Below are positions 25,909 through 37,276 of a stretch of DNA of 64,000 nucleotides, one piece after another. A program made the position numbers and the translations under genes. The notes beneath the pieces are model-generated. The model worked only from the letters and a program-made list of their open reading frames with translations. It had not been told where the DNA came from and ran no database searches. Each line of letters starts with the position of its first letter. Position 1 is the stretch's first letter. Source of the DNA: Aquicella lusitana (GTDB taxonomy: Bacteria; Pseudomonadota; Gammaproteobacteria; DSM-16500); the NCBI RefSeq assembly GCF_902459475.1, contig NZ_LR699114.1, positions 1,984,001-2,048,000 on the forward strand, given 5' to 3'.

Positions 25909-27126
25909 TTAAATAAAAGCCGTTCCATGTTCCAGCAGCGGAAGACCCAGGTGTTTGGCAAGGGTTTGCCCGATATCAGCGAAAGTATCACGCAACCCAA
26001 TAGGACCTGGTTTGACGGAAGGTCCAAAGGCAATCACGGGTACGTGTTCCCGTGTATGATCCGAGCCCTGCCAGGTGGGATCGCAACCATGATCCGCGGT
26101 GATAATCACCAAATCATTTTGTTTTAATTCTTTTTCGAAAGCAGGCAACCATCCGTCAAATTCTTCCAGTGCTTTTGCATAACCTGCCACATCACGACGG
26201 TGGCCATAGAGCATGTCAAAATCAACCAGGTTTACAAAGGTAATACTGTGATCAGGCGCATGTGTAGCCGCTTCCATAAAAGCAGCAAACAATGCCTGGT
26301 TACCATCGGCTTTGATTGTGCGAGTAATGCCTTGATGAGCATAAATGTCAGCAACTTTACCTATCGCTATAACTTCGCCGCCATCTTCTGTCAGCTTGTC
26401 CAGCAATGTGGGCGCAGGAGGTGGTGTTGCATAATCACGACGGTTGCCTGTGCGGTAATAATGACCTGGCACACCCAAAAACGGCCGTGCAATCACCCGG
26501 CCAATATTGTATTGATCCACCAGCTCGCGGGTAACTTCACATACGTCATAGAGACGCTGCAATCCAAATGTTTCTTCATGCGCTGCTATCTGAAAAACAC
26601 TGTCGGCGGAAGTGTACACAATAGGTTTGCCAGTTTTTTGATGCTCTTGACCAAGTTCCGCGATAATCATTGTGCCTGAAGCGTGTTTATTCCCCAACAC
26701 ACCAGGAAGATTGGCGCGATGAATAAGTTCATCTAGCAATGCTTTGGGAAAACTGGGATAAGCGGGTGAAAAATAACCCCATTCAAACAGGACCGGCACC
26801 CCAGCCATTTCCCAATGGCCGCTTTGTGTATCTTTGCCAAGACTTATTTCTTTCGCGCATCCATAAGCCGCCTTGATAGGAGCGTTTTCATCAAGTCCGG
26901 GAACCGCTTTGCCGCTGCTGATCATTGCTGCGCCGTTTAATCCTAGCCTCGTCAGATTAGGAAGGTGCAGGGAGCCTGAACGTACACCGGCTTTATTTGC
27001 TTTGCCCTGTTGGCAATGCTCAGCGATATGGAGCAAGGTATTGGCGCCTTCATCACCGTACTTGTACGCATCGGCAGTCGCGCCTAATCCGAACGAATCC
27101 AGCATAATGATGAAAGCACGCGCCAT
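25909..27126 (-). CDS. deoB: Phosphopentomutase
   Basis: 405 aa. Interconverts (deoxy)ribose-1-phosphate and -5-phosphate. Alkaline-phosphatase fold with [15 protein letters not shown] at the start, [14 protein letters not shown]-type block ([20 protein letters not shown]), and the metal site [11 protein letters not shown]. 11 bp after the MFS transporter gene, which suggests the transporter brings in nucleosides. Confidence 0.96.
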   Translation of the reverse strand: MARAFIIMLDSFGLGATADAYKYGDEGANTLLHIAEHCQQGKANKAGVRSGSLHLPNLTRLGLNGAAMISSGKAVPGLDENAPIKAAYGCAKEISLGKDTQSGHWEMAGVPVLFEWGYFSPAYPSFPKALLDELIHRANLPGVLGNKHASGTMIIAELGQEHQKTGKPIVYTSADSVFQIAAHEETFGLQRLYDVCEVTRELVDQYNIGRVIARPFLGVPGHYYRTGNRRDYATPPPAPTLLDKLTEDGGEVIAIGKVADIYAHQGITRTIKADGNQALFAAFMEAATHAPDHSITFVNLVDFDMLYGHRRDVAGYAKALEEFDGWLPAFEKELKQNDLVIITADHGCDPTWQGSDHTREHVPVIAFGPSVKPGPIGLRDTFADIGQTLAKHLGLPLLEHGTAFI

Positions 27127-27137
27127 GTTTTCGTCCT

Positions 27138-28430
27138 CTATGCTTGCGAGCGGCAGTAGGTTTCACGAATAAAAAACGCGATCACGAGAGCAATAATAAA
27201 TGCAATCGGCATGACCAGCATAGCACGATTAAAATCCTGGGCTGTATAGATTGTCAAACCATTCACAACTGCATGCACGCCTGTGCCTTCCATTAACCAG
27301 CCAAAAAACGGCGGTACAACAAATCCGCTTACCATGATGCAAACTGAATCAATACTGACAGCCGTACTGGTAAGATAAATAGGATTCAACTCAGCAATGG
27401 TGGGATAGGTCAGTACTTGTGAACTGGTAACAAGGCCCACCAGGAAGAACAGCAGAATCAGCGACCAGAGCGATAACCCCGGCACATACATCAGGATACC
27501 CATTACAACCAGGGAGATAATGGCACCCACTATCATGGGGAATACGCGCCTTTCAATATGATCTGAAATCCAGCCATAAATCAGCGAGCCAAAAATAACC
27601 CCTACAAAAAACATTGTCGTGGCATAGGAGGCTTCTGCCATCGTGATATGGTGAACATTCGTAAGATACAGGATTCCCCACAATCCACCGAGGATAAAAA
27701 CGGGTAGGTTCATGAGGGACGTATAAAGCCCGCCAAACCAGTTTTGCGGGTTAAGCGCTGCCAGCTTGATGCAACGCCACAAACCGAGTTCTTTCAGATG
27801 CTGGTGATCAGCTTTGGCTTCTTCATGCGAATCCGGCGGCCGGTCCTGCACGACAAAAAGTACGGCCAGTAAAATCACCACCCCGAGTCCGGTATTGATC
27901 ATCAGCGCCTGACGCCAGCTACCGAGGTAACTGACAAGTAAAGCAAAGGGTGTCTGCGCAACCAGGCCGCCTAGCATGGCCATCGTGACAATGACCCCTG
28001 TCACAAATGCCATTCGGTGCGGCGGAAACCAGCGCGAAGCAAGGCGAATACAGCTTAAAAAACAGAACGAAGCGCCGCAACCTACCAGAAACCGGCCAAG
28101 CGCTGCGACCCAGAAAACATTGGCAATAGTGAAAATGAATGTGCCGAGGGTACAGATGCTGACTGCAAAAGTGAGCATTTTTTTAGTGGAAAAACGATCA
28201 AGCAGGTTCCCTACCGGGAAAAGACATAGTGCATTGGCATAAAAATACATGGAAAATAACTGGCCAATCTGTACCGCATCGAGCTGAAACGTTTCTCTTA
28301 ATTGGGTATTAATAGAATTAAAAAAATTCATCTGGATGAATTCGTAAAAGAAGAAAAGCGAAGCAGTCAATGTCACTGCCCAAGCGAGCTTGTTGTGCGA
28401 TGTTTTTTCATGTCGGTATGTGTTTGGCAT
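27138..28430 (-). CDS. MFS transporter, Pht (phagosomal nutrient transporter)-like, probably nucleosides
   Basis: 430 aa, twelve predicted helices with the loop motif [13 protein letters not shown] between helices 2 and 3 and [13 protein letters not shown] later. The N-terminus [20 protein letters not shown] and the sequence up to [15 protein letters not shown] recall the Pht family of Legionella and Coxiella, whose members import threonine, valine or thymidine from the vacuole. Lying 11 bp before deoB and near deoC and a nucleoside phosphorylase, it is probably a nucleoside importer. Family by recognition, substrate by context only. Confidence 0.75.
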   Translation of the reverse strand: MPNTYRHEKTSHNKLAWAVTLTASLFFFYEFIQMNFFNSINTQLRETFQLDAVQIGQLFSMYFYANALCLFPVGNLLDRFSTKKMLTFAVSICTLGTFIFTIANVFWVAALGRFLVGCGASFCFLSCIRLASRWFPPHRMAFVTGVIVTMAMLGGLVAQTPFALLVSYLGSWRQALMINTGLGVVILLAVLFVVQDRPPDSHEEAKADHQHLKELGLWRCIKLAALNPQNWFGGLYTSLMNLPVFILGGLWGILYLTNVHHITMAEASYATTMFFVGVIFGSLIYGWISDHIERRVFPMIVGAIISLVVMGILMYVPGLSLWSLILLFFLVGLVTSSQVLTYPTIAELNPIYLTSTAVSIDSVCIMVSGFVVPPFFGWLMEGTGVHAVVNGLTIYTAQDFNRAMLVMPIAFIIALVIAFFIRETYCRSQA

Positions 28431-28619
28431 AGGATGCTATTATCTAGTTATGTTATGGAGTTAAAAGTTGGCTAATTTTAAACACAAGTGAAGGAATTAT
28501 ACTAGCCCATTTGATGCCTTGAGGCGGTCATTCCCGCGTTCACTAAACCCCAAGCACCCGGCAAGTGAGTGGCAAAATTAAAAGAGATGATTGCCCTTGT
28601 AAAGGATCCTCAATTGGCA

Positions 28620-29408
28620 TTAAATACAATGCAGTATCTCATCCACTAGCTTGCTTGAACCGATTCTAAAAGTATCCGGAGAGATCCAGTTTTTGCCCAG
28701 TATTTGATCAGCCAGCTCAACATATTGAGCTGCCTGCTCCATGCTTCTTATGCCGCCAGCCACTTTTAACCCCATGGGACGCTTGATATGCGCATTCAAA
28801 TGCTCGACCACTAACAGCATCGTTGCTGCTGCTTCCAGTGTCGCGCCTTCCGGTATTTTTCCTGTCGACGTTTTAATAAAATCCGCCCCGCTGGTGAGCA
28901 CATCCAGACTGGCATCCGCAATGATGGCAAGATCACTTAGCACCCCTGTTTCCAAAATGACTTTGAGGGTGACTGCATTGCCGCACGCCGCCTTGCACGC
29001 AGCAACAAAACTATGTGCATATTGCCGCTCACCGGCCAAATAACGTTCATAAGGAAAAACTACGTCTACTTCTTGCGCGCCATCCTGTATGGCTTGGCCA
29101 ATTTCAATCAGAACAGTCTCAAGCGATCCATCACCCTTTGGAAAATTGGCAACCGTCGCCGTTTTAACGGGCGAGCCAGCAAAAACTTCCGCCACTTGTC
29201 GGACAAAAGGACGTCCCACGCAAACAGCTGCCACATGCCCTAAGGGTGTTTGTGCTTTTTTGCAAAGCGCTGCGATATTCGCTTCAGTATCCGTTTCATT
29301 TAGGCTGGTGAGATCTATTAAACCCAGCATTCTATGTTGTAGCGCCGTATCTACCTTGATTGGCTTTAATGCATCAATCTGCTTCCTGACCGCTTCAGCC
29401 CATTGCAT
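28620..29408 (-). CDS. deoC: Deoxyribose-phosphate aldolase
   Basis: 262 aa. Splits deoxyribose-5-phosphate into glyceraldehyde-3-phosphate and acetaldehyde. Schiff-base lysine K179 in DFIKTSTGK, and the second lysine in GLKVAGGIRS. E. coli type in length. Its ATG overlaps the end of the purine nucleoside phosphorylase by 14 bases. Downstream (28431-28619) a 189-bp gap before the transporter holds a GGTCATTCCCGC fragment of the dispersed palindromes. Confidence 0.95.
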   Translation of the reverse strand: MQWAEAVRKQIDALKPIKVDTALQHRMLGLIDLTSLNETDTEANIAALCKKAQTPLGHVAAVCVGRPFVRQVAEVFAGSPVKTATVANFPKGDGSLETVLIEIGQAIQDGAQEVDVVFPYERYLAGERQYAHSFVAACKAACGNAVTLKVILETGVLSDLAIIADASLDVLTSGADFIKTSTGKIPEGATLEAAATMLLVVEHLNAHIKRPMGLKVAGGIRSMEQAAQYVELADQILGKNWISPDTFRIGSSKLVDEILHCI

Positions 29409-30234
29409 AAATGCTGTTCGCTTCTTTGATAAACTCAGGAATCAGTTTCGTTAATTTGCGTGCCGCTAACTCACCGAAGTGCAGTGTACCGTCATGGCTG
29501 ATTTTCTCTTTGCTAAGCCCCGCAGCGAGATTCGTAATAGCTGCCACGCAGGCTACGCGCATGCCGCAATGCCGTGCCAAAATGACTTCCGGCACGACTG
29601 ACATGCCTACCGCATCAGCGCCCCACCGTTTGAAAGCGCGAATTTCTGCTGGTGTTTCAAAAGACGGTCCCAATGTTGAAATATAAACCCCTCTGTGCAG
29701 AGTAATATTTAACTTGTCCGCGGCCGTTTGCATAATATCCTGCAGATCAATGTCATAAGCATCATCCATGGCAAGGAAACGCGGCCCGATGGTTTCATCG
29801 TTAGGCCCCACTAGCGGATTACCGGGATGGAAATTGATATGATCATTGATCATCATCAACTCGCCCGGCTCTGTTTCTTCACGCAACGAACCTGCGGCGC
29901 CAGTGACAATAAAGATATTGCAGCCCAGTTTTCTGACAATGCGCACCAGGAGGCGAATGGAATCATAGGAAACACCTTCATAAAGATGCAAACGGCCGCG
30001 CAGACAGACCACTGGCACATCATTCAGATAGCCCATCACCAACAACGAGGCATGCCCCGCCACATTTCCGGTTTGCAAACCGGGTATCGCCTGATAAGGA
30101 ACAGAAACAGGATTAACGATTTGTTCAGCCAGGGAAGAAAGGCCGGAACCCAGGATCATGCCAATTCGGGGATTAAAGCCCTTTGGCACATAACGTTGAA
30201 TGACTTGCATCACCTCAGCTAGGGAAGAGGCCAT
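29395..30234 (-). CDS. Purine nucleoside phosphorylase (trimeric, XapA/PunA type)
   Basis: 279 aa. Phosphorolyses purine (deoxy)nucleosides to base and (deoxy)ribose-1-phosphate. MILGSGLSSLAE, RGRLHLYEG, VTGAAGSLREE and MSVVPEVILARHCGMRVACVAAITNLAAG are the phosphate-, ribose- and base-binding blocks of the low-molecular-mass family. The N in ITNLAAG indicates oxopurine preference. Upstream partner of deoC. Confidence 0.93.
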   Translation of the reverse strand: MASSLAEVMQVIQRYVPKGFNPRIGMILGSGLSSLAEQIVNPVSVPYQAIPGLQTGNVAGHASLLVMGYLNDVPVVCLRGRLHLYEGVSYDSIRLLVRIVRKLGCNIFIVTGAAGSLREETEPGELMMINDHINFHPGNPLVGPNDETIGPRFLAMDDAYDIDLQDIMQTAADKLNITLHRGVYISTLGPSFETPAEIRAFKRWGADAVGMSVVPEVILARHCGMRVACVAAITNLAAGLSKEKISHDGTLHFGELAARKLTKLIPEFIKEANSIYAMG

Positions 30235-30280
30235 GTTTTTTCTCCGGTTAATGATATTTCGAGAACATTTACCTAACTAT

Positions 30281-30306
30281 GCCATCCCTGCCTACGCGGG
30301 GATGGC
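30281..30306. repeat. Short palindrome of the GCCATCCC/GGGGATGGC type
   Basis: GCCATCCCTGC pairs with GCGGGGATGGC with one G-U. It lies between gap and the nucleoside phosphorylase gene and may end gap transcription. Related to the units at 6465, 47237 and 61940. Confidence 0.65.
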
Positions 30307-30365
30307 AAACACAAACTAGGAAAGGGTGCTACGTCGATTTGCCGCTCCCTACAAGCTGCTTTTAC

Positions 30366-31415
30366 TTAAGCACTCAGCTTGGATCGCTCAGTTGTTTCAC
30401 CTGATAAGCTTGATACCTTCATCCAAGCAACGGCTACATCCAGCATGCGGTTTGAGAAGCCCCACTCATTGTCATACCAGGCAAGCACTTTAACCAAGTT
30501 ACCCATCACTTTAGTACCAAAGGTATCAAAAATAGCCGAGGCAGGATGATGATTGAAATCAATGGATACTAACTGTTCATCATTATAAGCCAGTACACCT
30601 TTCAAGGCGCCGTTTGCTGCTTTTTGAATGACGTTATTGATTTCATCCACCGAAGTAGCTCGTTTGGCTTCAAACGTCAGGTCAACCAGCGAAACATTGA
30701 TGGTCGGCACGCGTACTGCAAAACCATCCAGTTTTCCATTCAACTCGGGAAGAACTAGACCGACAGCGGAAGCTGCGCCTGTCTTCGTGGGAATAATGGA
30801 TTGCGTAGCTGAACGAGCACGGCGCAAGTCGCTGTGATAAACATCCAGTAGGCTTTGATCGTTCGTAAACGCATGCACGGTATTCATCAGACCGCTGACC
30901 ACGCCCACTGCTTCATGCAGTGGCTTGACAATGGTGGCAAGACAATTGGTGGTGCAGGAAGCGTTGGAAATCACGGTATCGCTCGCTTTAAGGACATCAT
31001 GGTTCACGCCATACACAATCGTCGCATCGACACCGGTTGCTGGCGCGGAAATAATGACTTTCTTGGCACCCGCTTCAAGATGCTGTGCCGCTTTTTCCTT
31101 GGAAGTAAACAGACCAGTGCATTCAAATACGATATCCACATTCAACTCTTTCCAGGGAAGTTTTTTGGGATCCCGCTCGGCAACTACACGGATTTTATCG
31201 CCGTTCACAATCATTTCATTTCCCGACAGCGATACTTCGCCTGGAAATTTACCGTGCGTCGTGTCATAACGCGTAAGATGCACATTGGTATTCACATCGC
31301 CCAGATCGTTGATAGCGACAATCTGAATTTCTGGATGCACTTTTTTTTCATAATGAGCACGCAAGATATTGCGGCCGATACGACCATAACCATTAATCGC
31401 GACGCGAATTGCCAT
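30366..31415 (-). CDS. gap: Glyceraldehyde-3-phosphate dehydrogenase
   Basis: 349 aa. NAD-binding GYGRIGR at 9-15, catalytic C154 in [11 protein letters not shown], histidine in NTVHAFTN, and the C-terminal [12 protein letters not shown]. Follows tkt on the same strand with 133 bp between, a common pairing in Legionellales. The fragment between them carries a partial GTCATGC..GCATGAC inverted repeat (about 31498-31523). Receives the triose from DeoC. Confidence 0.97.
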   Translation of the reverse strand: MAIRVAINGYGRIGRNILRAHYEKKVHPEIQIVAINDLGDVNTNVHLTRYDTTHGKFPGEVSLSGNEMIVNGDKIRVVAERDPKKLPWKELNVDIVFECTGLFTSKEKAAQHLEAGAKKVIISAPATGVDATIVYGVNHDVLKASDTVISNASCTTNCLATIVKPLHEAVGVVSGLMNTVHAFTNDQSLLDVYHSDLRRARSATQSIIPTKTGAASAVGLVLPELNGKLDGFAVRVPTINVSLVDLTFEAKRATSVDEINNVIQKAANGALKGVLAYNDEQLVSIDFNHHPASAIFDTFGTKVMGNLVKVLAWYDNEWGFSNRMLDVAVAWMKVSSLSGETTERSKLSA

Positions 31416-31548
31416 GAGATGTCTCCTTAAAACTGAAGCCTGTTTTAAAAAATGTCTTTCTCATCTCTAAAAGAGAGAATTTGCTTATTTAGCTATGTCA
31501 TGCCTGCGAAGGCTTGCATGACAATCCTTAACGCCTTCCTGAAAAAAC

Positions 31549-33609
31549 TTACTTTTCCATTCCTGATGCGCATTTTGCATCAAAATGCAGCGAAGCATTG
31601 GCAGCAGAATATATAACTTCCTTAGTAATTGCTACTACGTGGTCAACGGTAAAACCGCAATCGCGGAACACGTCCTTAGCTGGAGCAGAAGCACCAAAGC
31701 GGTTCATGCCTATTACCTTCCCATGCAAGCCCACGAAGCGATACCAGTAATCGCCGGCCGCCGCCTCAATAGCCACTTTTGCCAAAACCGAACCAGGCAA
31801 AACTTGGTTGCGATAGTTTTCATCCTGCGCGAGAAAGACGTCAGTAGAAGGCATGGAAACCACGCGCACATAGATTTTCGCGTCTTTCAATTGCTTTGCC
31901 GCTTCAACAGCCAGTGCAACTTCTGACCCTGTTGCAATTAAAATCGCGTCAGGTTTGCCGTCTGCATAATCCAGAAGAATATAACCGCCGCGCTGAACCA
32001 ATGGCAACTGGTCCGGATGCCGCTCCTGGTGAGGCAAGGCCTGGCGCGAAAAAAGAAGACAAGTCGGCCCCTGGCGTTCGATCGCAGCCCGCCAGGCCAC
32101 AGCCGTTTCTACCGTATCGCAGGGACGCCAGACAGAAAGCCCAGGCATGAGACGCAAGCCCGGTAGCTGCTCCACCGGCTGATGGGTAGGGCCATCTTCA
32201 CCCAGCCCGATCGAATCATGCGTATAAACAAAAATGACCCGCTGACGCATTAACGAAGCGAGCCTGATGGCATTACGCGCATAATCTGAAAAAGTTAAAA
32301 AAGTGCCGCCAAACGGAATGATGCCCTTGTAAAGCGCTAAGCCATTCATGATGGCAGACATGCCAAACTCGCGCACACCGTAGTGAATATAGCGGCCTTC
32401 TGGCACCTGGTCAGAAAACACTTTCATGCCCTGCCAATTCGTGCAGTTTGATTCTGTTAAATCTGCGGAACCGCCCATCATTTCAGGCAGATGATTGGCA
32501 TAGAGGTTAAGACAAAGTTGGGAGGCCTTGCGGGTCGCAACAGACTGTTTTTTTTCATTCAGCTCATGCAGCAACTTGTCTGCTTGTGTCTGCCAGTCAG
32601 CAGGTAACCGGCCTTCTATACGGCGCAGCAATTCTTTTGCGAGCTCCGGATATTGATGCTGATAACGGTCGAACAATGCCTGCCACGCTTTTTCAAGTGC
32701 CGTCCCTTTTTGACGAGCATCCCAGGAAGCATAAACCTCTTCTGGAATCACAAAAGGAGTATGCGGCCAATTAAGCTGTGTTCGTACAGCAGCGATTTCT
32801 TTCTCGCCCAGCGCTGCGCCGTGCGTCTCAGCTTTACCAGCCAGATTGGGTGATCCCCAGCCTATCGTGGTCTTACAGCAAATGAGCGTGGGCTTATCCG
32901 TCACCGCCTGTGCAGCAATGATAGCCTGATGTATCGCTTCGCTGTCATGGCCGTTTACATTCGGAATCACATGCCAGCCATAAGCCTCAAAGCGGAGCGG
33001 GGTGTTATCGCGAAACCAGTTTACAACTTCACCATCGATGGAAATGCCATTGTCGTCATAAAAAACGATCAGCTTGCCGAGCCCCAATGTTCCTGCTAGG
33101 GAACAAGCTTCATGCGAAATACCTTCCATCAGGCAGCCGTCGCCGGCAAAACAATAAGTATAATGATCAATGATGGGAAAACCGGGCTTATTAAAAAGAG
33201 AAGCGAGATGTTTTTCTGCGATAGCCATCCCCACGGCATTCGCAATGCCCTGACCCAAAGGACCCGTCGTGGTTTCCACCCCCGGCGTTTCGCCAAATTC
33301 GGGATGCCCGGGCGTCCTGGAGTGTAACTGACGGAACTGCTTGATATCTTCAATTGTCAAATCATAACCAGCGAGATGCAAAAGCGCATATTGCAGCATG
33401 GCGCCATGTCCGTTAGAGAGCATAAAACGGTCGCGGTTCATCCAGTGTGGATTGAGGGGATTATGGCGTAAGAAATCATGCCATAGCACTTCAGCAATAT
33501 CTGCCATACCCATTGGCATGCCAGGATGGCCGGAATTGGCTTTTTGTACGGCATCAATACTTAAAAATCGAATGGCGTCTGCACGATCTCTACGCGTAGG
33601 CTGTGACAT
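31549..33609 (-). CDS. tkt: Transketolase
   Basis: 686 aa. TPP-dependent transfer of two-carbon units between sugars. N-terminal [24 protein letters not shown] site [13 protein letters not shown], and [20 protein letters not shown]. Full length. First of tkt-gap. Confidence 0.97.
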   Translation of the reverse strand: MSQPTRRDRADAIRFLSIDAVQKANSGHPGMPMGMADIAEVLWHDFLRHNPLNPHWMNRDRFMLSNGHGAMLQYALLHLAGYDLTIEDIKQFRQLHSRTPGHPEFGETPGVETTTGPLGQGIANAVGMAIAEKHLASLFNKPGFPIIDHYTYCFAGDGCLMEGISHEACSLAGTLGLGKLIVFYDDNGISIDGEVVNWFRDNTPLRFEAYGWHVIPNVNGHDSEAIHQAIIAAQAVTDKPTLICCKTTIGWGSPNLAGKAETHGAALGEKEIAAVRTQLNWPHTPFVIPEEVYASWDARQKGTALEKAWQALFDRYQHQYPELAKELLRRIEGRLPADWQTQADKLLHELNEKKQSVATRKASQLCLNLYANHLPEMMGGSADLTESNCTNWQGMKVFSDQVPEGRYIHYGVREFGMSAIMNGLALYKGIIPFGGTFLTFSDYARNAIRLASLMRQRVIFVYTHDSIGLGEDGPTHQPVEQLPGLRLMPGLSVWRPCDTVETAVAWRAAIERQGPTCLLFSRQALPHQERHPDQLPLVQRGGYILLDYADGKPDAILIATGSEVALAVEAAKQLKDAKIYVRVVSMPSTDVFLAQDENYRNQVLPGSVLAKVAIEAAAGDYWYRFVGLHGKVIGMNRFGASAPAKDVFRDCGFTVDHVVAITKEVIYSAANASLHFDAKCASGMEK

Positions 33610-33736
33610 AGCTATTACCCTCGGGTTAATCCGTTAGATCCTAATGAGAATGATTGAGCGCATCTTACCTGAATTTGCATGAATCCACCAAGTGGGAGGT
33701 GGTCTTATTAACACCCTGGTCTGCACTGGCAAACGT

Positions 33737-35908
33737 TCATTGAAGAATCTGAACTTCTTCGCCATAAAACTGATTAAATTCCCGAAGCAGTATCGCAAGG
33801 GGAGCGCTTTTAGCAAAAGGAGAGGAAAGCCCTATCGTCCACTTGCCTGTTCTTACATTCACTAGCACAAAATAGGGACCAATATCATACGGTTTCAAAG
33901 TGAGCTGGTCCGGTTTAGCAGGTGAAACAGGTACAAAACCCAGCCGTGTTTCCCTGGGATAATGCGCCAGCAGCCAGTCGCCCAACAGCATGGCCCTTTG
34001 CTTATTTTTGAGTATGGACTGTTCGAATGCCGCATTCAAAGTCAGCAATCCATTATTCAAATTAATAGAATAAGCACTGATTCGTTTACCTAGTACATTT
34101 TGAATATTGATATGACTGCCTTCTGCCTCCGCCACTCTGTCACCTGTTTCCATAAATAATGGTCGAAGCGACACGGCCTGGTTTTCTTGCTTGAGTAAAT
34201 AATTTTTAAGTGAAAGACCATCTGCAGGCTTCAGGGGCGGCAAACCAAGCCAATCTAGAATGGTAGGCGCTACATCCATAAGGGAAACAGCTTCATTCAC
34301 GCGCTGAGAAGGGATGCGCAGCCCATACCCCTTAAACGCTATCAGCACATGAGACTGCTTAAGACTCAGTACATCATTACCCTGGCCATAAGCAGCGCCA
34401 ATGGAATAATCTTTTTTGAAATTGGCACTGAAAGGGGTGGCCGTATTGAGACGTGAGACGGAAATCCGTGACAGCAAGCGCTGATCACCCTGATATTTTT
34501 CTTTAGCCACAATGCGGTCATCAGGGAGACCAAGGGCTGTACCGTGATCGGATAGGAGAACCACCAGGCTGTTTTCCAGCAAACCCTTCGCCTTTAATAA
34601 GCGCAGCAATTTACCCAATTGCGCATCTACCGCAGAAACGCTGCTACGATAGCGCTCGGATAAAATTAAATCTTTTTCCTGCCCGTCACGTGCCCATGTA
34701 TATGGCCAATGTGTCAGACACAAATGGACTGCAAGCATCACAGGCTTGTCTGCAGGCTCTGCAAGACCCGCGTTTATCAATTGTAAAAAACTGTCAGGCT
34801 CATAGGTAATACTGGCGGCGCGATTGCCATAATTATAGGGGAAAATCCATCGCCCAATAGGCAGCCGGATGAGAAGATTGCTCAGGGGGAAATCATTCAA
34901 ACCGCCGATTAAAAAGTCATTTGCCCCCATGCGCGGCCCGATAATGCGATCAAACCCGTACTGCTTGGTAATATTGCTGAAACGCTTTTCATCCGTCGCG
35001 TAGATAGTCTCGTAACCCGCTTGTTGCAACCGTGTGGCCAATGTTGTCTGGGCCAGCAAGGTAGAAGGGTCCGCCAAATTATTGCGTGCACGATGATGCT
35101 TGGGGTAGCGCGCTGTTAAAATACTCATCCAGGCAGGAAAGGTGCGAGCAAGCGGTGTATATCCTTGGGTAAAAAGCGTTGCCTGCCGCATGAATTGATC
35201 TATATGCGGTGTATGTACCCTTTTGTTACCCAAAAAGCCGGTAAAATCCGGTCGCAATGAATCAAGGCCGATCAGGATAATATTGGGTTTTAAAGAAGGT
35301 TGATGTACTCTCTCACGAGAAAGATAGTATTTGTCGCCGAGACAAATCGCTATCAAAACGGTTCCTATCAGCAACAATAGGTAACCGGTTATAACATATC
35401 CGCTGCGCTTATTTTTATCGCGCCAGAAAAAATAAACATACGCCAAGAGTGTCATGAGCAGCAGGATCACCCCCAATCCCATCAGTAAGAAATGGCTTAG
35501 AGCATCAATCCATGCATAGTAATGAAATGGCGCGGCGAAGAATGAATCCGGAAAGTAACAATGGTTTAACAGCAAGATAAAAATGCAGCCCAAAAACCAC
35601 ACGAGAATGCTTGACCAGCCAGTCGCATCGGCCGACAACCTGAACAACGCTCCCAAGGAAACAGAAACAAACCAGATCCAGCTGACAAACAAAATATAGG
35701 CAACAACTTGGATGAAAACAAACTGCAGGACAGGGACCAAAATCACCGGGCGCAGCAAAACCGGCAAAATGGAACTGCGTGTAAGCGAATCAATGAGTTC
35801 TGCTACATGATAATGAGGATAAAAAAACGCCAGCTGGCCAAAAACAAAGAGCCCGGTCAGACATAAAAGCCTATTAAAAAGATTTTTTGGTCTGGCAGTA
35901 TGGCGCAT
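33737..35908 (-). CDS. Inner-membrane protein with periplasmic sulfatase/phosphoglycerol-transferase-type domain
   Basis: 723 aa. About five membrane helices in the first 180 residues, then an alkaline-phosphatase-superfamily domain starting NIILIGLDSLRPDFTG. The metal sites are seen in that block and in LLSDHGTALG; the nucleophile position reads ARTFPAW, with threonine in place of the cysteine of true sulfatases. This is the plan of lipid A phosphoethanolamine transferases, LTA synthases and YejM. The C-terminal 130 residues are extra and unknown. Substrate unknown. Divergent from metK. Confidence 0.75.
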   Translation of the reverse strand: MRHTARPKNLFNRLLCLTGLFVFGQLAFFYPHYHVAELIDSLTRSSILPVLLRPVILVPVLQFVFIQVVAYILFVSWIWFVSVSLGALFRLSADATGWSSILVWFLGCIFILLLNHCYFPDSFFAAPFHYYAWIDALSHFLLMGLGVILLLMTLLAYVYFFWRDKNKRSGYVITGYLLLLIGTVLIAICLGDKYYLSRERVHQPSLKPNIILIGLDSLRPDFTGFLGNKRVHTPHIDQFMRQATLFTQGYTPLARTFPAWMSILTARYPKHHRARNNLADPSTLLAQTTLATRLQQAGYETIYATDEKRFSNITKQYGFDRIIGPRMGANDFLIGGLNDFPLSNLLIRLPIGRWIFPYNYGNRAASITYEPDSFLQLINAGLAEPADKPVMLAVHLCLTHWPYTWARDGQEKDLILSERYRSSVSAVDAQLGKLLRLLKAKGLLENSLVVLLSDHGTALGLPDDRIVAKEKYQGDQRLLSRISVSRLNTATPFSANFKKDYSIGAAYGQGNDVLSLKQSHVLIAFKGYGLRIPSQRVNEAVSLMDVAPTILDWLGLPPLKPADGLSLKNYLLKQENQAVSLRPLFMETGDRVAEAEGSHINIQNVLGKRISAYSINLNNGLLTLNAAFEQSILKNKQRAMLLGDWLLAHYPRETRLGFVPVSPAKPDQLTLKPYDIGPYFVLVNVRTGKWTIGLSSPFAKSAPLAILLREFNQFYGEEVQILQ

Positions 35909-35956
35909 GATTCAAAAATCCATTTGAGATCGCCTAAGAAACCTTTACCAATGGCT

Positions 35957-35974
35957 ATAATAACATGTTATTAT
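35957..35974. promoter_or_regulatory. 18-bp perfect palindrome between divergent genes
   Basis: ATAATAACATGTTATTAT reads the same on both strands. It overlaps a TATAAT at 35956-35961 and lies in the 142-bp space between the membrane sulfatase-fold gene and metK. It looks like a dimeric-repressor site; it does not match the MetJ box. Confidence 0.4.
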
Positions 35975-36050
35975 TCTGCGCAATTTTTAATTTTAGGCAG
36001 CATTGCTGCATAAGTCCCCGCCTTCAAACCGGGGAGAATTGGGGTAAGGC

Positions 36051-37223
36051 ATGAAACGGCAAAATGAATTTTTATTTACGTCTGAATCTGTTTCGGAAGG
36101 CCATCCTGACAAAATTGCAGACCAGATTTCTGATGCTATCCTCGATGCCATTTTACAACAAGACAAGCGGGCACGCGTGGCCTGCGAGACGCTTGTCAAA
36201 ACAGGTATGGTTTTCGTTGGGGGTGAAATCACTACCAATGCCTGGGTTGATATTGAGCAAATTACCCGTGAAGTGATCCGTGATATTGGCTATACCAGCT
36301 CAGAAATGGGCTTCGATGCAGATTCCTGCGCGGTGATTACGGCTATTGGCAAGCAGTCCAGCGACATTGCCATCGGCGTGGATAAAAAAACCCATGAAGA
36401 GCAGGGTGCAGGCGACCAGGGCCTTATGTTTGGCTATGCCTCAAATGAAACAGATGTGCTAATGCCAGCACCAATCACCTATGCACACCGCTTGATGCGC
36501 CGGCAAGCCCAGCTTAGAAAAGAAGATGTGCTGCCGTGGCTCCGGCCCGATGCAAAAGCTCAGATTACTTTCCGCTACCTGGATGGGAAACCTGCTGAAG
36601 TCACCAACGTCGTACTTTCCACACAACATCACCCCGACATCAGCCATGTGAATTTAGTTGAAGCAGTGATCGAGGAAATCATTAAACCCACACTGCCTGA
36701 AGAATGGCTAAAAAAAACAACTTACTACATTAATCCCACCGGGCGGTTTGTGATAGGCGGGCCCCAGGGAGATTGTGGACTGACGGGACGCAAAATCATC
36801 GTTGACACGTATGGCGGCATGGCTCGTCATGGCGGCGGCTGTTTTTCCGGTAAAGATCCTTCTAAAGTAGATCGTTCCGCTGCTTATGCCGCCCGTTATG
36901 TTGCTAAAAATATTGTCGCGGCCGGCCTTGCTGCACGCTGCGAAATCCAGATTTCTTATGCCATCGGCGTTGCTGAACCAACCGCTATTCATCTCGAAAC
37001 GTTTGGCACTGGCAAGATCCCCGATCAGGAAATCATTAATCTTATTCAAAAACATTTTGATTTGCGGCCATACGGCATCATCAAAATGCTGAATCTGCTA
37101 AGGCCCATCTATCGTCAAACCGCGAGTTACGGGCATTTTGGCCGCGATGATTTAAATGTTCAATGGGAAAAAACAGATAAAGCTGACATGCTTCGTGAAG
37201 CAGCGCATATAGAAAAACAGTAA
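36051..37223 (+). CDS. metK: S-adenosylmethionine synthase
   Basis: 390 aa. Makes SAM from methionine and [33 protein letters not shown] and [20 protein letters not shown]. The leader has a CCCCG..CGGGG hairpin (36016-36034) beside the GGGGTAAGG ribosome site. A small GC hairpin (37226-37246) sits between it and ahcY, 53 bp away. SAM feeds cfa, bioC, bioB and bioA in this window. Confidence 0.97.
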   Translation: MKRQNEFLFTSESVSEGHPDKIADQISDAILDAILQQDKRARVACETLVKTGMVFVGGEITTNAWVDIEQITREVIRDIGYTSSEMGFDADSCAVITAIGKQSSDIAIGVDKKTHEEQGAGDQGLMFGYASNETDVLMPAPITYAHRLMRRQAQLRKEDVLPWLRPDAKAQITFRYLDGKPAEVTNVVLSTQHHPDISHVNLVEAVIEEIIKPTLPEEWLKKTTYYINPTGRFVIGGPQGDCGLTGRKIIVDTYGGMARHGGGCFSGKDPSKVDRSAAYAARYVAKNIVAAGLAARCEIQISYAIGVAEPTAIHLETFGTGKIPDQEIINLIQKHFDLRPYGIIKMLNLLRPIYRQTASYGHFGRDDLNVQWEKTDKADMLREAAHIEKQ

Positions 37224-37276
37224 AGCCTGCGGCAAGAAGCCGCGGGACCCCGTATTAATAAAATAGGAGAAACATC

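Noticed and set aside
32041-32150. Plus-strand frame inside tkt
   Set aside because: Overlaps conserved transketolase sequence on the other strand; composition (PxxARPGAKK) is that of a shadow frame.
35909-36050. SAM or SAH riboswitch ahead of metK
   Set aside because: The leader is only about 140 bp shared with a divergent gene, and none of the conserved SAM-I, SAM-II or SAH core strings is present; it has only small hairpins.
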